A stretch of DNA of 39,400 bases from CALMKX01 sp036274895 (GTDB taxonomy: Bacteria; Acidobacteriota; Thermoanaerobaculia; Multivoradales; SZUA-115), in contig DASUEU010000030.1 of the NCBI GenBank assembly GCA_036274895.1, forward strand, positions 1 to 39,400. Reading direction: 5' to 3'. Below the pieces are notes generated by a model, which searched no databases, was not told the DNA's origin, and was given only the letters and a program-made list of their open reading frames with translations. Made by a program: the position numbers and the translations under genes. Each line of letters starts with the position of its first letter. Position 1 is the first letter of the stretch. Of this stretch, positions 32,613 through 39,400 are shown in pieces.

Positions 32613-32853
32613 TAGAGTCGCCTCCAGTTCCAAAATCGGGGATGATGTACCGGGCACAACGACGTGCCCTGGAGCCGAAGCTCTGCCAAGCGACGATGAA
32701 GTTGCCGGCGGCGTCGACGGTTACCGCGGGGAACGACTGCGAGTCCGTGGTGTTGGTATTGACCTGGGACGCCGGTGCCGGGGGCGAAACCTCGTGAGCC
32801 AAGGCCCCGGCGGGTCCGAGCAAGGCACCCATCACGAGCAGAGGGCATGGCAT
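32605..32853 (-). CDS. Short exported protein, probably a truncated repeat protein
   Basis: An 82-residue frame with an apparent signal peptide (MPCPLLVMGALLGPAGALAHE), then VNTNTTDSQSFPAVTVDAAGNFIVAWQSFGS, which resembles the first unit of large secreted proteins built from repeated NT-x-x-Q-x-x-P-x-V-x-x-D-x-x-G-x-F-V-V-x-W-x-S blocks. Such proteins are usually several hundred residues; here the frame ends after one unit and overlaps the TSP3 gene. It is likely a 3'-truncated relic, though a short functional product is possible. The start is uncertain (open to 32883). Confidence 0.45.
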   Translation of the reverse strand: MPCPLLVMGALLGPAGALAHEVSPPAPASQVNTNTTDSQSFPAVTVDAAGNFIVAWQSFGSRARRCARYIIPDFGTGGDSNA

Positions 32854-32934
32854 CGATCCGTTGGTCACCGGCACCACTTCCACTGAATCAGGCCGCCGGG
32901 CCTGGGCGCTTCTTCCGTATTGCGCATCAAGCGT

Positions 32935-32940
32935 ATTGTA
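32935..32940 (-). promoter_or_regulatory. Candidate -10 element
   Basis: On the minus strand TACAAT occurs in a local AT-rich patch about 80 bases upstream of the truncated repeat protein and the TSP3 gene. The -35 region is weak (ACTTCT at 17 bases). Confidence 0.25.
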
Positions 32941-33096
32941 GCATAGAAATTGGTTCGAGAAGTCTGGTACCCCCCTGCGTCGGCGCCCGAGACTCTGGCG
33001 GAGCGGCGTCGCAGGTGGAAACCGCCGTGGATCGGTGCAGGCGACCGAGAGTGGTTGCCGGCCGGAACGGGGGGAGGTGCGGTAGGAGGGGACAGA

Positions 33097-33126
33097 GCGG
33101 CCCGGGCTAGCGGCATCCCGGGCCGC
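33097..33126. terminator. GC-rich hairpin after the amber-interrupted gene
   Basis: Perfect 10-base arms GCGGCCCGGG (33097-33106) and CCCGGGCCGC (33117-33126) with a 10-base loop, 14 bases beyond the stop of the minus-strand gene at 33141. A similar but imperfect hairpin follows the related small gene (about 31725-31753). No T-tract. Confidence 0.5.
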
Positions 33127-33140
33127 CTTCCAGCACCGCC

Positions 33141-33578
33141 TCAGGCCGCCGTGCCCTTGCGCTTGCCGTCGCGGCCCGGCTTCGCCTCGGCCGCCGGGGC
33201 CTCACCTTCGGCCTCTCCCGGCTCGGTGAACCGGAATCCCACAATCACCTGGCCGAAGGCTTCGGCGTCGAAGGTGCGCGGCTCGCCCACGCTCAACACG
33301 TGGTGGGCAAAGAAGCGCCGGACGTCCAGCAGCGCCGAGCGGTTGGGTTGCCGGCGGAGCTTGTAGCGCCCTCGAGCCCCTTCGGGCTCCGGGCGGATGC
33401 CGACCGCCCTGGTCACGGTGTCGTAGCCAAGCTGGACGTGCGCCACGCCGTCGCCGAGCAGGGCAACGGCCGCACCGGTCAGGCAGATCTAGCCGCTCCT
33501 GCGGACGGTGATCTTCGGCGCCCGGTTGTCGGTGCGGGCGCCCTCGAAGAAGTCGAACTGCTCGAAGCTGGTGCTCAT
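33141..33578 (-). pseudogene. Uncharacterised gene interrupted by one in-frame amber codon
   Basis: Start ATG at 33578 (AGGAAG upstream) gives MSTSFEQFDFFEGARTDN, RAPKITVRRSG, then TAG at 33491-33489. The same frame continues without any further stop: ICLTGAAVALLGDGVAHVQLGYD, a middle part with RFFAHHVLSVGEPRTFDAEAFGQVIVGFRF, and the basic tail GKRKGTAA, ending at 33141. Total is 145 codons. One change (for example CAG to TAG) explains the break. The 3' part alone is open from 33446. Family not recognised; its tail is shared with the gene at 31767. Confidence 0.65.
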
Positions 33579-33646
33579 GGTCTTCCTCATGATCACGGTT
33601 TGGCGATGAGGCGGGCTTTCTCGCCCGGCTTGTTCATGAGCCCAGT

Positions 33647-33685
33647 GGCTACGGGACTTCGCGCCGGATCGTCAACCAGGGGAGC
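33647..33685. repeat. Three-copy intergenic repeat, copy C
   Basis: Contains ACGGGACTT, GCGCCGG and TCGTCAACCAGGGGAG. It lies about 70 bases upstream of the amber-interrupted gene, as copy B lies upstream of the RadC-like gene; the minus strand again shows TTGACG. Confidence 0.6.
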
Positions 33686-33739
33686 GCGAGAATCTCGCGG
33701 GTTTCGAGGCGGTGCTCGAGGGGGTGGCCAGGGTCCTTC

Positions 33740-33967
33740 TCAAGCGTCCCGCGCGCTCCTCGACACCCGGGAACGCACAACCCCGCTTGCCTCGACCACT
33801 CTGCGGAGGCCAGCGAGAAGGGCTTGTACGCGGGCCGTCTTCGCGTCCATCGCCAGCGGGCGGGCCTCTTCTGGGAAGCGATCGAGGGCTGGCAGTTCAG
33901 GGCGCCCGAGGGTGTCCCGCTCCCTCTCCTCGAGCTCGCCCGGTTGAAGCCCCGGAAGGACCGGCAC
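33740..33967 (-). CDS. Possible small hypothetical protein
   Basis: A 75-residue frame from a GTG start: PGLQPGELEERERDTLGRPELPALDRFPEEARPLAMDAKTARVQALLAGLRRVVEA. The composition (charged, with a predicted C-terminal helix) looks protein-like and codon third positions are fairly GC-rich, but no family is recognised. It could be a chance frame. Confidence 0.3.
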   Translation of the reverse strand: MPVLPGLQPGELEERERDTLGRPELPALDRFPEEARPLAMDAKTARVQALLAGLRRVVEASGVVRSRVSRSARDA

Positions 33968-34214
33968 TCCCACCCCGGAGACACCGGCCGCTACGGGGCC
34001 GGAGCCATTCGCCGCTTGCTGCGCCGGCCAGGGCCCAACAGCGATCCCAGAACGCAGATCCCGCCGCGGCCACTGACGAAACCCTCGGGCCTGCAGCGGT
34101 TGCCTTCGAGAAGGCTCAAGTGGCCGTGACCTGGAACGGCATGGCCGGGGCCGCCGCCGTGGGAGACCACCACCGCAGGTCACAGCGCCCATCACCTACA
34201 ATCGCAGCAGGCCG

Positions 34215-34565
34215 ATGCTCTACGAGAAGCTCAACCCGGACATGCAGCGAACCGTGGACGAGTTCACCGAGCGAATTCGTCCCTTGCCCTGGTCGCGGAA
34301 GAGCGACCTCCTGGTGGAAGCCTCCCAGCCCTTCGCCGATCAGTTCGAGGGCGACGCGGCGCGCCTGGCCAGCCAGGGCTTCCTGACCGCCGTGATCGAG
34401 CGTCTGGTGCCTGGAGAGGTCGACGACCCCCGGCAGGCGGTCCTCTTCACCCTCTCCCTCAACGCCGAGCACCGGGCCCTGGCCGAGCGTTACCTCGCCG
34501 CCCACCCGGAGGTGCGCGAGTTGTTGGAGGCGGAAGGGGCCGACCCCGATCCGGGCGAGCCTTGA
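34215..34565 (+). CDS. Hypothetical helical protein
   Basis: A 116-residue, mostly helical, acidic soluble protein (MQRTVDEFTERIRPLPWSRKSDLLVEASQ, then LNAEHRALAERYLAAHPEVRELLEAEG). No catalytic motif, signal peptide or known family. A TACAAT hexamer at 34197-34202, only 13 bases before the ATG, suggests a very short leader. The end of the coding sequence forms one arm of a 14-base inverted repeat. It is the last gene before the composition change at about 34640. Confidence 0.6.
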   Translation: MLYEKLNPDMQRTVDEFTERIRPLPWSRKSDLLVEASQPFADQFEGDAARLASQGFLTAVIERLVPGEVDDPRQAVLFTLSLNAEHRALAERYLAAHPEVRELLEAEGADPDPGEP

Positions 34566-34631
34566 TCCCGCCCGGATCGGGGCAGCTCTGAAGCAGAGCG
34601 CGCGCTTAGGGGGGGCACGCTTCCGCGTGCC
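34544..34631. terminator. Cluster of three hairpins at the island border
   Basis: Perfect 14-base arms CCCCGATCCGGGCG (34544-34557) and CGCCCGGATCGGGG (34569-34582) bracket the stop codon of the upstream gene. GCTCTG/CAGAGC (34585-34599) and GGCACGC/GCGTGCC with a TTCC loop (34614-34631) follow directly. The stems fit strong termination, but no T-tract is present. Confidence 0.5.
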
Positions 34632-35388
34632 AGAAGCGGCCGCCGTCCCCTCACAATACGCGCTCTGCCATGGGCGTATTTGACAGCGCCGAGAACTCAG
34701 GTGCAAAGTTCCGCAGTGTCTACGAAAAAGTAGGGCTGGGGAGGGCGGCAGAAGCTCCGGCCGCTCTACTCCCTAGAACGGCAGTTCTCGGAAAGTGGAT
34801 GCAGGCACAAGACGGAGTCAGAGGTGTGCCCCGAGACCACAGGACTGATCCTCTATGCCCACTAGAAGCTTGCGCGGCAGAGGCAATTCCGGGCGAATCG
34901 TCTCCGCCGTGTGGAGTAGAAAGCCTGAAGAGATGCTCGATGCGGTCATTCAATGGGCTGAGACTTCAATCGGGAAGTCCGTTCCTGACTGCTGGTGGAG
35001 TAGAGAATGAGCAGGGGTTTCTGGCGCGCAGGCTTCTTGCCCACGCCATCCTTGTTCGTCTCCCGTGCTTCCGAGCGGAATCAAGATGCTCACGTTGCTA
35101 GACCCTGTCGCCCCAGTAACAAGAATGCTCCGAACCGCTCCCCTTCACTGTGCGCCGACGCCCAGCTACCTCCGTCGCGAGTGTCCCACTCAGCGGCCTC
35201 GGGGCCAGGCCGCAGTCCTACCGTGGAAACTGCCACTACGTGTCCGTCTAACAGCCTTAAGGCGACATTTGCTGGGAGCAGGCTGTTGCTTGCTCCTCTA
35301 AGGCTGGGACCAGCCGCCTCGAGGACGCCGAGCCTTTCTTTGAGCGTAGTCATCACCGAAAGCCCAGGCGATGCGGTAACAATCGCCA
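34632..35388. other. Long non-coding or unassigned stretch before the protease operon
   Basis: About 750 bases with lower GC than the sequence to the left. Several frames of 75-180 codons cross it on both strands, but none shows a recognisable domain, good start context or protein-like composition. It may hold the operon's promoter, or the eroded junction of an island; I could not identify a specific element. Confidence 0.4.
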
Positions 35389-35403
35389 AGGAGGAGGAGT
35401 CTC

Positions 35404-37131
35404 ATGCCACAGGGTTTCAAGAGCCTTCACTTCGACATCATCGAACAGGCTGCCAGCGATTTGAGGTCCATAGGCACACGGGCCCTCACAGTGCGTGGCG
35501 GTGGTCGCCCGCAGGCCCCCACAGATGGCATTCCGACCTTCAATAGCGAAGAGGCCGCTGCCCGCTTCTATCTTCAGCGCCTCCTTGAGAGACAGGATCG
35601 CCCTTCGCTACGCGCTATCGTGGCCCCTGATCGGCCAGAGGTCGTCCCGGACCTCGAACTCCGGGACACCCGCCGTTCGGCCCTCACAGATTCATGGACG
35701 GTTCGGTTCGTTCAGACTAGGGCTTCCATCCCAGTCTTCGGCTCCCGTGCCGTGGTTGAACTTGACTCGAACCGTGAACTCCTCGTAGTGGATGCTGATC
35801 TCGCGGAGGTGGACGATATTTCGCCAGTTGCGGCCCTCAGTCCGGCGCAAGCGCTAGAGAGGATTGCGACTACAGCGGCGGTCCCGGCTTCCCAACTTGC
35901 CGGCGTTGAGGCTCCAAAGACCACCTTCTACCACGATGACGACAACAACCAGTGGCACCTCGCCTACAGCTTCAGGAATGTACCGGCCGCACCTGGCGGT
36001 TTCATGGAGAGCAGCAAGAGTCACGGCGCGAGCCGATCCCTTGCGCAACGCCATCCACTTCTCAACTACCTTGTGGATGCCCACGACGGCAGGATACTCT
36101 TGTACTGGAGCGCCGCGCCGACAGCGACGGGAGTGGACATCCCGGTCGCCTGCAACGGCACTGACGAGGATGGTATCTCTAGGGACTTCTTCGGGCGCCT
36201 CGTGGCTGGCGGTTCCTTCGAAATGCACGACCCCATGCGGAACATCCGCACCCACGACTTCAACTTCAAGGACATAGAAAACGATCCCGCACCTGTCGAC
36301 GCGATCCGCTCGGCCTCAAGCACCTTCGGAACGCACTCGGCAGCAGTCTCCGCGCACCTCAACGCAAGTCGGGTGCTTGACTTCTGTAAGTCCGTCCTGA
36401 TGCGTGACAGCCTCGACGACAAGGGGATGGAGATCGTCTCCTTCGTGAACTGCACAGTCCCCGCTGAAGAACCACCGCCGGTTTGGCACAATGCCGCGTG
36501 GTGGAAGCAACGCATGTGGTATGGCCAGACACCGGCCGGCCCCAAGAAGCTTCAGAGCTTCGCGCGCCACCTCGACATCATCGCTCACGAACTCGCGCAC
36601 GGCCTTACTGAATTCACTGCAGACCTTGTCTACCTTAAGCAGCCTGGTGCCCTCAATGAGTCCTTCAGCGATATTTTCGGCATCATCATCAGGAATTGGG
36701 ACTGGGCCAACCCCACAACAGGTGGCGACGTCTCTAACTGGACTTGGGAGATCGGGCCGGGGCTTCAAGCCGGTGGACTGCCACTGCGGGACTTCAGCAA
36801 TCCTCAGAGGACTGGCGACCCGGATCACATGAATCAATACTTCAAGGGGTCAGCCGACCACTATGGGGTTCACACGAACAGCAATATCCACAACAAGGCT
36901 GCCCATAACGTTTTCACTGCCGCCGATGCACAGCAAAAGTACCTGTTCACTCCTCGCGAGGTCGCAGTCCTCTACTATCTCACCTTGTCAAGGTTGAGTC
37001 AGCTCGCGACCTTCGCCGACGCACTCCAGACCCTCCTTAGCGTCGCATCTACCTATTTCGCCGGCAATCCACAAAGGCAGGACAGAATCGACGGAATTCG
37101 GAAAGCCTACGCCGCGGTGGGCATCACCTAG
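35404..37131 (+). CDS. M4 (thermolysin-type) metallopeptidase without signal peptide
   Basis: A 575-residue gluzincin protease. Residues about 75-200 resemble the FTP/PepSY propeptide of M4 zymogens (RFVQTRASIPVFGSRAVVELD). The catalytic domain has the zinc motif HELAH at 395-399, third ligand E419 in GALNESFSDIFG, and the transition-state His H490 in GVHTNSN, so it should be active. M4 enzymes are normally exported, but this N-terminus (MPQGFKSLHFDIIEQAASD) has no signal peptide or membrane segment. AAGGAGGAGGAG upstream gives a very strong ribosome-binding site. It is the first gene of the protease operon; codon use is less GC-biased than in the left part of the window. Confidence 0.9.
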   Translation: MPQGFKSLHFDIIEQAASDLRSIGTRALTVRGGGRPQAPTDGIPTFNSEEAAARFYLQRLLERQDRPSLRAIVAPDRPEVVPDLELRDTRRSALTDSWTVRFVQTRASIPVFGSRAVVELDSNRELLVVDADLAEVDDISPVAALSPAQALERIATTAAVPASQLAGVEAPKTTFYHDDDNNQWHLAYSFRNVPAAPGGFMESSKSHGASRSLAQRHPLLNYLVDAHDGRILLYWSAAPTATGVDIPVACNGTDEDGISRDFFGRLVAGGSFEMHDPMRNIRTHDFNFKDIENDPAPVDAIRSASSTFGTHSAAVSAHLNASRVLDFCKSVLMRDSLDDKGMEIVSFVNCTVPAEEPPPVWHNAAWWKQRMWYGQTPAGPKKLQSFARHLDIIAHELAHGLTEFTADLVYLKQPGALNESFSDIFGIIIRNWDWANPTTGGDVSNWTWEIGPGLQAGGLPLRDFSNPQRTGDPDHMNQYFKGSADHYGVHTNSNIHNKAAHNVFTAADAQQKYLFTPREVAVLYYLTLSRLSQLATFADALQTLLSVASTYFAGNPQRQDRIDGIRKAYAAVGIT

Positions 37132-37146
37132 TTGGAACCGCCGCCA

Positions 37147-37935
37147 ATGTCAAACGGCCTGCCCATCGTCCAAGTGCTGCTCCTCATGAATGAGGAGTCC
37201 GCCCACGAACTCGCCCCTCCCCTCTGGGCAGCCCTGCTTGAGGTCGAGAAGTTCTACAACAATGACCAATCTAGAGTTGCAGTCGAACGCTACTTCATCT
37301 CCCCGTACACTCCCAGTACGAGCCTTCTCGCTTCCGCGTTGCGCCACATGGGCCGCTTACTCTTGCCTGGAGAGCAACCCCAGGCGGCACTCAATCTCAT
37401 TCGGCGTGATCAGTTTTTTGACCGTCGAGTGGACTCAAGCCAAATCCGGGGACGCTACTCCGGAACGGTGGACCAGAGCAAGGTGGTGCACGCAGTCAGT
37501 GAAGTCCTCGGCAAAGCGTTGGACGGGAAGCACCTCCTGATCGTCACGGACGAGGAAATCACACCGCCGCCGGAATGGCGCTACATTGTCTGGGACGGAA
37601 GCAAAGAGCATACAGTTGTATCTACCGCCCCTGCAGATCCCAAGTATTGGCGCCAGCGAACTCCGAATCGTCTCTCGATCATCAAGCACCGCGCCCGTAG
37701 TGCCTGCCTCTGCATCAGCGGATCACTTCTCGGTCTTGCTCGATGCGACAACCCTCAGTGCTTCCTTTTTCGAGACATAAATTCAGTCACAGCTCTTGAT
37801 TTCATGACCGAGCTTGGGCCAGAGCACGAGTCCACAGCTCCAGACTTGGTCGGCCGCGGCTTCCTGCCGTTCGTTTCCAATCCCGAGTATGTGCAGGAAG
37901 TAGTGGCCAACCGGCCATCGGAGGGTGAGTTCTGA
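37147..37935 (+). CDS. Archaemetzincin-like protein with all zinc ligands lost
   Basis: A 262-residue protein. The C-terminal half has the archaemetzincin layout: LLIVTDEEITPPPEW, the VVST strand, RLSIIKHRARSACLC, then GLARCDNPQC. In archaemetzincins the site is HExxHxxGxxHC, x4, C. Here G196, C200 and C205 keep their spacing, but the positions of the metal and catalytic residues are C189 (H), I190 (E), S193 (H) and R199 (H), and the later CxxC is P225/E228. It is therefore a predicted pseudopeptidase. ATG at 37147 is chosen over an upstream TTG; it starts 15 bases after the M4 gene and overlaps the CHAT start (TGATG). A role as sensor, scaffold or substrate is inferred. Confidence 0.65.
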   Translation: MSNGLPIVQVLLLMNEESAHELAPPLWAALLEVEKFYNNDQSRVAVERYFISPYTPSTSLLASALRHMGRLLLPGEQPQAALNLIRRDQFFDRRVDSSQIRGRYSGTVDQSKVVHAVSEVLGKALDGKHLLIVTDEEITPPPEWRYIVWDGSKEHTVVSTAPADPKYWRQRTPNRLSIIKHRARSACLCISGSLLGLARCDNPQCFLFRDINSVTALDFMTELGPEHESTAPDLVGRGFLPFVSNPEYVQEVVANRPSEGEF

Positions 37936-39101
37936 TGAGCCCCACTGGCTTCTCGGTGGGATGGGTCGCAGGTACGAGTGCCCAGATCGAGATTTTCACG
38001 CCTGGCTCAGCCACCCCAAGCGGTGCCTATCGCTTACGTTACGCTCCCCCGTTTCGTGCCACCATTCGCCCTCCACTAGAGGAACTACGGCTGGGAGCCG
38101 AGGATCTCAACCCGATTCGGGACCGCCTAAGGAGACTCGTGCCAGGCAATGCCTCCCGTGGAGAATCCGGTGCCAAGTCAGATACCACTCCGGCGGTGGA
38201 ACAGGCGAAGCTAGTTGGTAGCATGCTCTTGAATCTCGTTGTACCAAGAGATGTTCAAGCCGAACTCCGAACGCCTGGGCTGTTCCTCGAACTCGGCGTT
38301 GACGAACCTCTCCTCGAGTACCCCTGGGAGCTCATGCATGACGACGATGAGTTTCTCTGTCTAAAGCAGTATGTGGGCCGGTTCGTGAACGTGACGAAAC
38401 CGGGAATACCGCCGCGCCAGCAGCCCGAGACACTCGCTCCGGGGCCACTCTCTGTGCTTATCATCAGTGTTCCACAACCTCAGCCCCGACCACCCAACCT
38501 GACCTACGATTCGCTGCCGGGCGCTGAAGCGGAGACAACCGCTATAGTGGAGTGCCTTACGCCCTTCGGAGCTTCCATCAAGGTCAGCCTTCTCAAGGGA
38601 CCGAGAGCGACTTTCGACAACGTTTTCCAGGCGATCCGTGGCGGCCGCTATCACATTGTCCACTTTAACGGGCATGCATTCTTTAAGAACGATCGACCGG
38701 ACCTCAGCAGCCTCGTCCTCTTTGATCGTGATATGTCTGCGGCTCAAGTTTATGCCTTTTTTGGCACACGCCCACCGCTCTTCTTCTTCATGAACGCCTG
38801 CGAGACAGCTGTTACACAGTCTACCAGCGCAGAGTGGAAGGATCAGTACAACATATTTGGTCTTGCGCGAGCGCTCCTTGAGACGGGTGCCTATCTTGTC
38901 GGAGTTCGCTCGAAAGTGGGTGACGCTGCTGCTGCCGCGTTCGCGAAGAGTTTTTACCTCGCCTTGCTTGATGGACAACCTCTTGGCCGAGTAATGCAGG
39001 AGGCCCGAATCGGATGCCGTAAGGCATCCACAGCGGACGACCTCTCGTGGGCGTCCTACCTATTCTACGGCGATCCGAGGTTGTGCTTCACTTCACTGTG
39101 A
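37935..39101 (+). CDS. CHAT-domain caspase-like protease
   Basis: A 388-residue CHAT protein (caspase HetF-associated with TPRs; clan CD). The dyad is visible: H247 in VHFNGHAFF and C289 in FFMNACETA. Other CHAT blocks are LLEYPWELMHDDDEFL (about 130), PGAEAETTAI before the His, GLARALLETGAYLVGVRSKVGDAAAAAFAKSFYLALLDG and a terminal SWASYLFYGDPRL. Residues 1-90 form a separate beta-rich N-terminal region with no TPR repeats. CHAT proteases act in bacterial defence and programmed death, for example with gasdermins or Craspase. Start overlaps the previous stop by one base; its stop overlaps a further frame (GTGA). Confidence 0.9.
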   Translation: MSPTGFSVGWVAGTSAQIEIFTPGSATPSGAYRLRYAPPFRATIRPPLEELRLGAEDLNPIRDRLRRLVPGNASRGESGAKSDTTPAVEQAKLVGSMLLNLVVPRDVQAELRTPGLFLELGVDEPLLEYPWELMHDDDEFLCLKQYVGRFVNVTKPGIPPRQQPETLAPGPLSVLIISVPQPQPRPPNLTYDSLPGAEAETTAIVECLTPFGASIKVSLLKGPRATFDNVFQAIRGGRYHIVHFNGHAFFKNDRPDLSSLVLFDRDMSAAQVYAFFGTRPPLFFFMNACETAVTQSTSAEWKDQYNIFGLARALLETGAYLVGVRSKVGDAAAAAFAKSFYLALLDGQPLGRVMQEARIGCRKASTADDLSWASYLFYGDPRLCFTSL

Positions 39102-39400
39102 GTGCTACTGTCCCGCTCCCCAAGATGGCACAAGAAGCACAAGGGCTTGCGGAATTGATGGTCTCCACTGTGGGGAGGCTGGCGGCGGGATTCCATCTGT
39201 TCGCGTGTAGTGGTCCATCGCCGATGGTGACCTGCCAGCCGCTGCTGAATGTACCCCTTCCTAGCAGCCCGTGGCAGAACCGCTCGTTTTCACGCTGCGG
39301 CCTCGTGGGGCTCGGTTGTGATCAAGAAGGGCGGCGTGGGCCGGAGCAAGACCTCGAGAGTCGAAGGACCCGCCCAGAGATTGCGCAGCCGGGCAAGGAG
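39098..39400 (+). CDS. Partial frame coupled to CHAT gene, runs off window
   Basis: A GTG at 39098 overlaps the CHAT stop as GTGA, and the frame stays open for 101 codons to the window edge. The first 40 residues (PKMAQEAQGLAELMVSTVGRLAAGFHLFACSG) look like a real amphipathic helix and strand; the rest is less protein-like (many Pro, Ser and Arg), so a frameshift or chance opening is possible. No family recognised. The coupling pattern matches the other joins in this operon. Confidence 0.4.
   Translation, partial: MSATVPLPKMAQEAQGLAELMVSTVGRLAAGFHLFACSGPSPMVTCQPLLNVPLPSSPWQNRSFSRCGLVGLGCDQEGRRGPEQDLESRRTRPEIAQPGKE

Noticed and set aside
34670..35101. 143-codon plus-strand frame before the protease operon
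   Set aside because: No start context, no motif, and Cys/Arg-rich ending; treated as unassigned sequence.
1..39400. CRISPR array, rRNA genes or intact insertion sequence
   Set aside because: No regularly spaced repeats, rRNA-like sequence or transposase motif with terminal repeats was seen.

Overview
The window is high-GC bacterial chromosome. An MglA/MglB GTPase pair, tRNA genes with encoded CCA, a membrane SpoIIE-type phosphatase, a GGDEF protein, DUF885 and DUF3604 enzymes and a large secreted tyrosinase together fit an Acidobacteriota-like (or less likely Myxococcota-like) organism. That placement is inference; no rRNA or other firm marker is present.

Layout. (1) 1-2294: the end of an integrated element. 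Two AlpA-like regulators and a tyrosine integrase lie against the 3' end of tRNA-Arg(CCG), followed by tRNA-Arg(TCT) and tRNA-Pro(TGG); the body of the element would lie left of the window. (2) 2379-7062: minus-strand signalling genes: SpoIIE phosphatase, two tandem paralogous XRE-type HTH proteins, a DUF2299-like protein and a membrane diguanylate cyclase. (3) 7297-11982: a tightly packed plus-strand operon mglB-mglA-yvcK-glmU-glmS, joining a Ras-like polarity GTPase to cell-wall precursor (UDP-GlcNAc) supply. (4) 12000-15531: intradiol dioxygenase-like protein, Acg-type nitroreductase, GNAT acetyltransferase and a protein-glutaminase-like deamidase. (5) 15513-18926: an AfsA (A-factor synthase) homologue coupled to an FAD oxidoreductase and divergent from a PlsC-like acyltransferase, with a palindrome between them: a candidate butyrolactone-type signal locus. 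(6) 18970-23735: an MmcQ/YjbR protein, then the coupled trio DUF3604-PpiC-HupE. (7) 23917-25870: toxin-antitoxin debris (Phd-like, DUF433 twice, broken DUF5615, broken DUF433) and DUF429. (8) 26142-31020: DUF885 metallopeptidase and an 898-residue tyrosinase.

(9) 31120-34630 is a decaying accessory patch: a frameshifted RadC/JAB gene, a gene cut by one in-frame amber codon, a second small gene with a related tail, a three-copy repeat, a short TSP3-repeat secreted protein and several hairpins. (10) From about 34640 to the end the base composition becomes visibly less GC-rich, and a compact operon appears: an M4 (thermolysin-type) metallopeptidase with a propeptide-like region but no signal peptide, an archaemetzincin-like protein that has lost every zinc ligand, a CHAT caspase-like protease with His/Cys dyad intact, and a fourth coupled reading frame that runs off the window. 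This protease-pseudoprotease-caspase cassette is the best candidate for an undescribed system, possibly a defence or regulated-death module.
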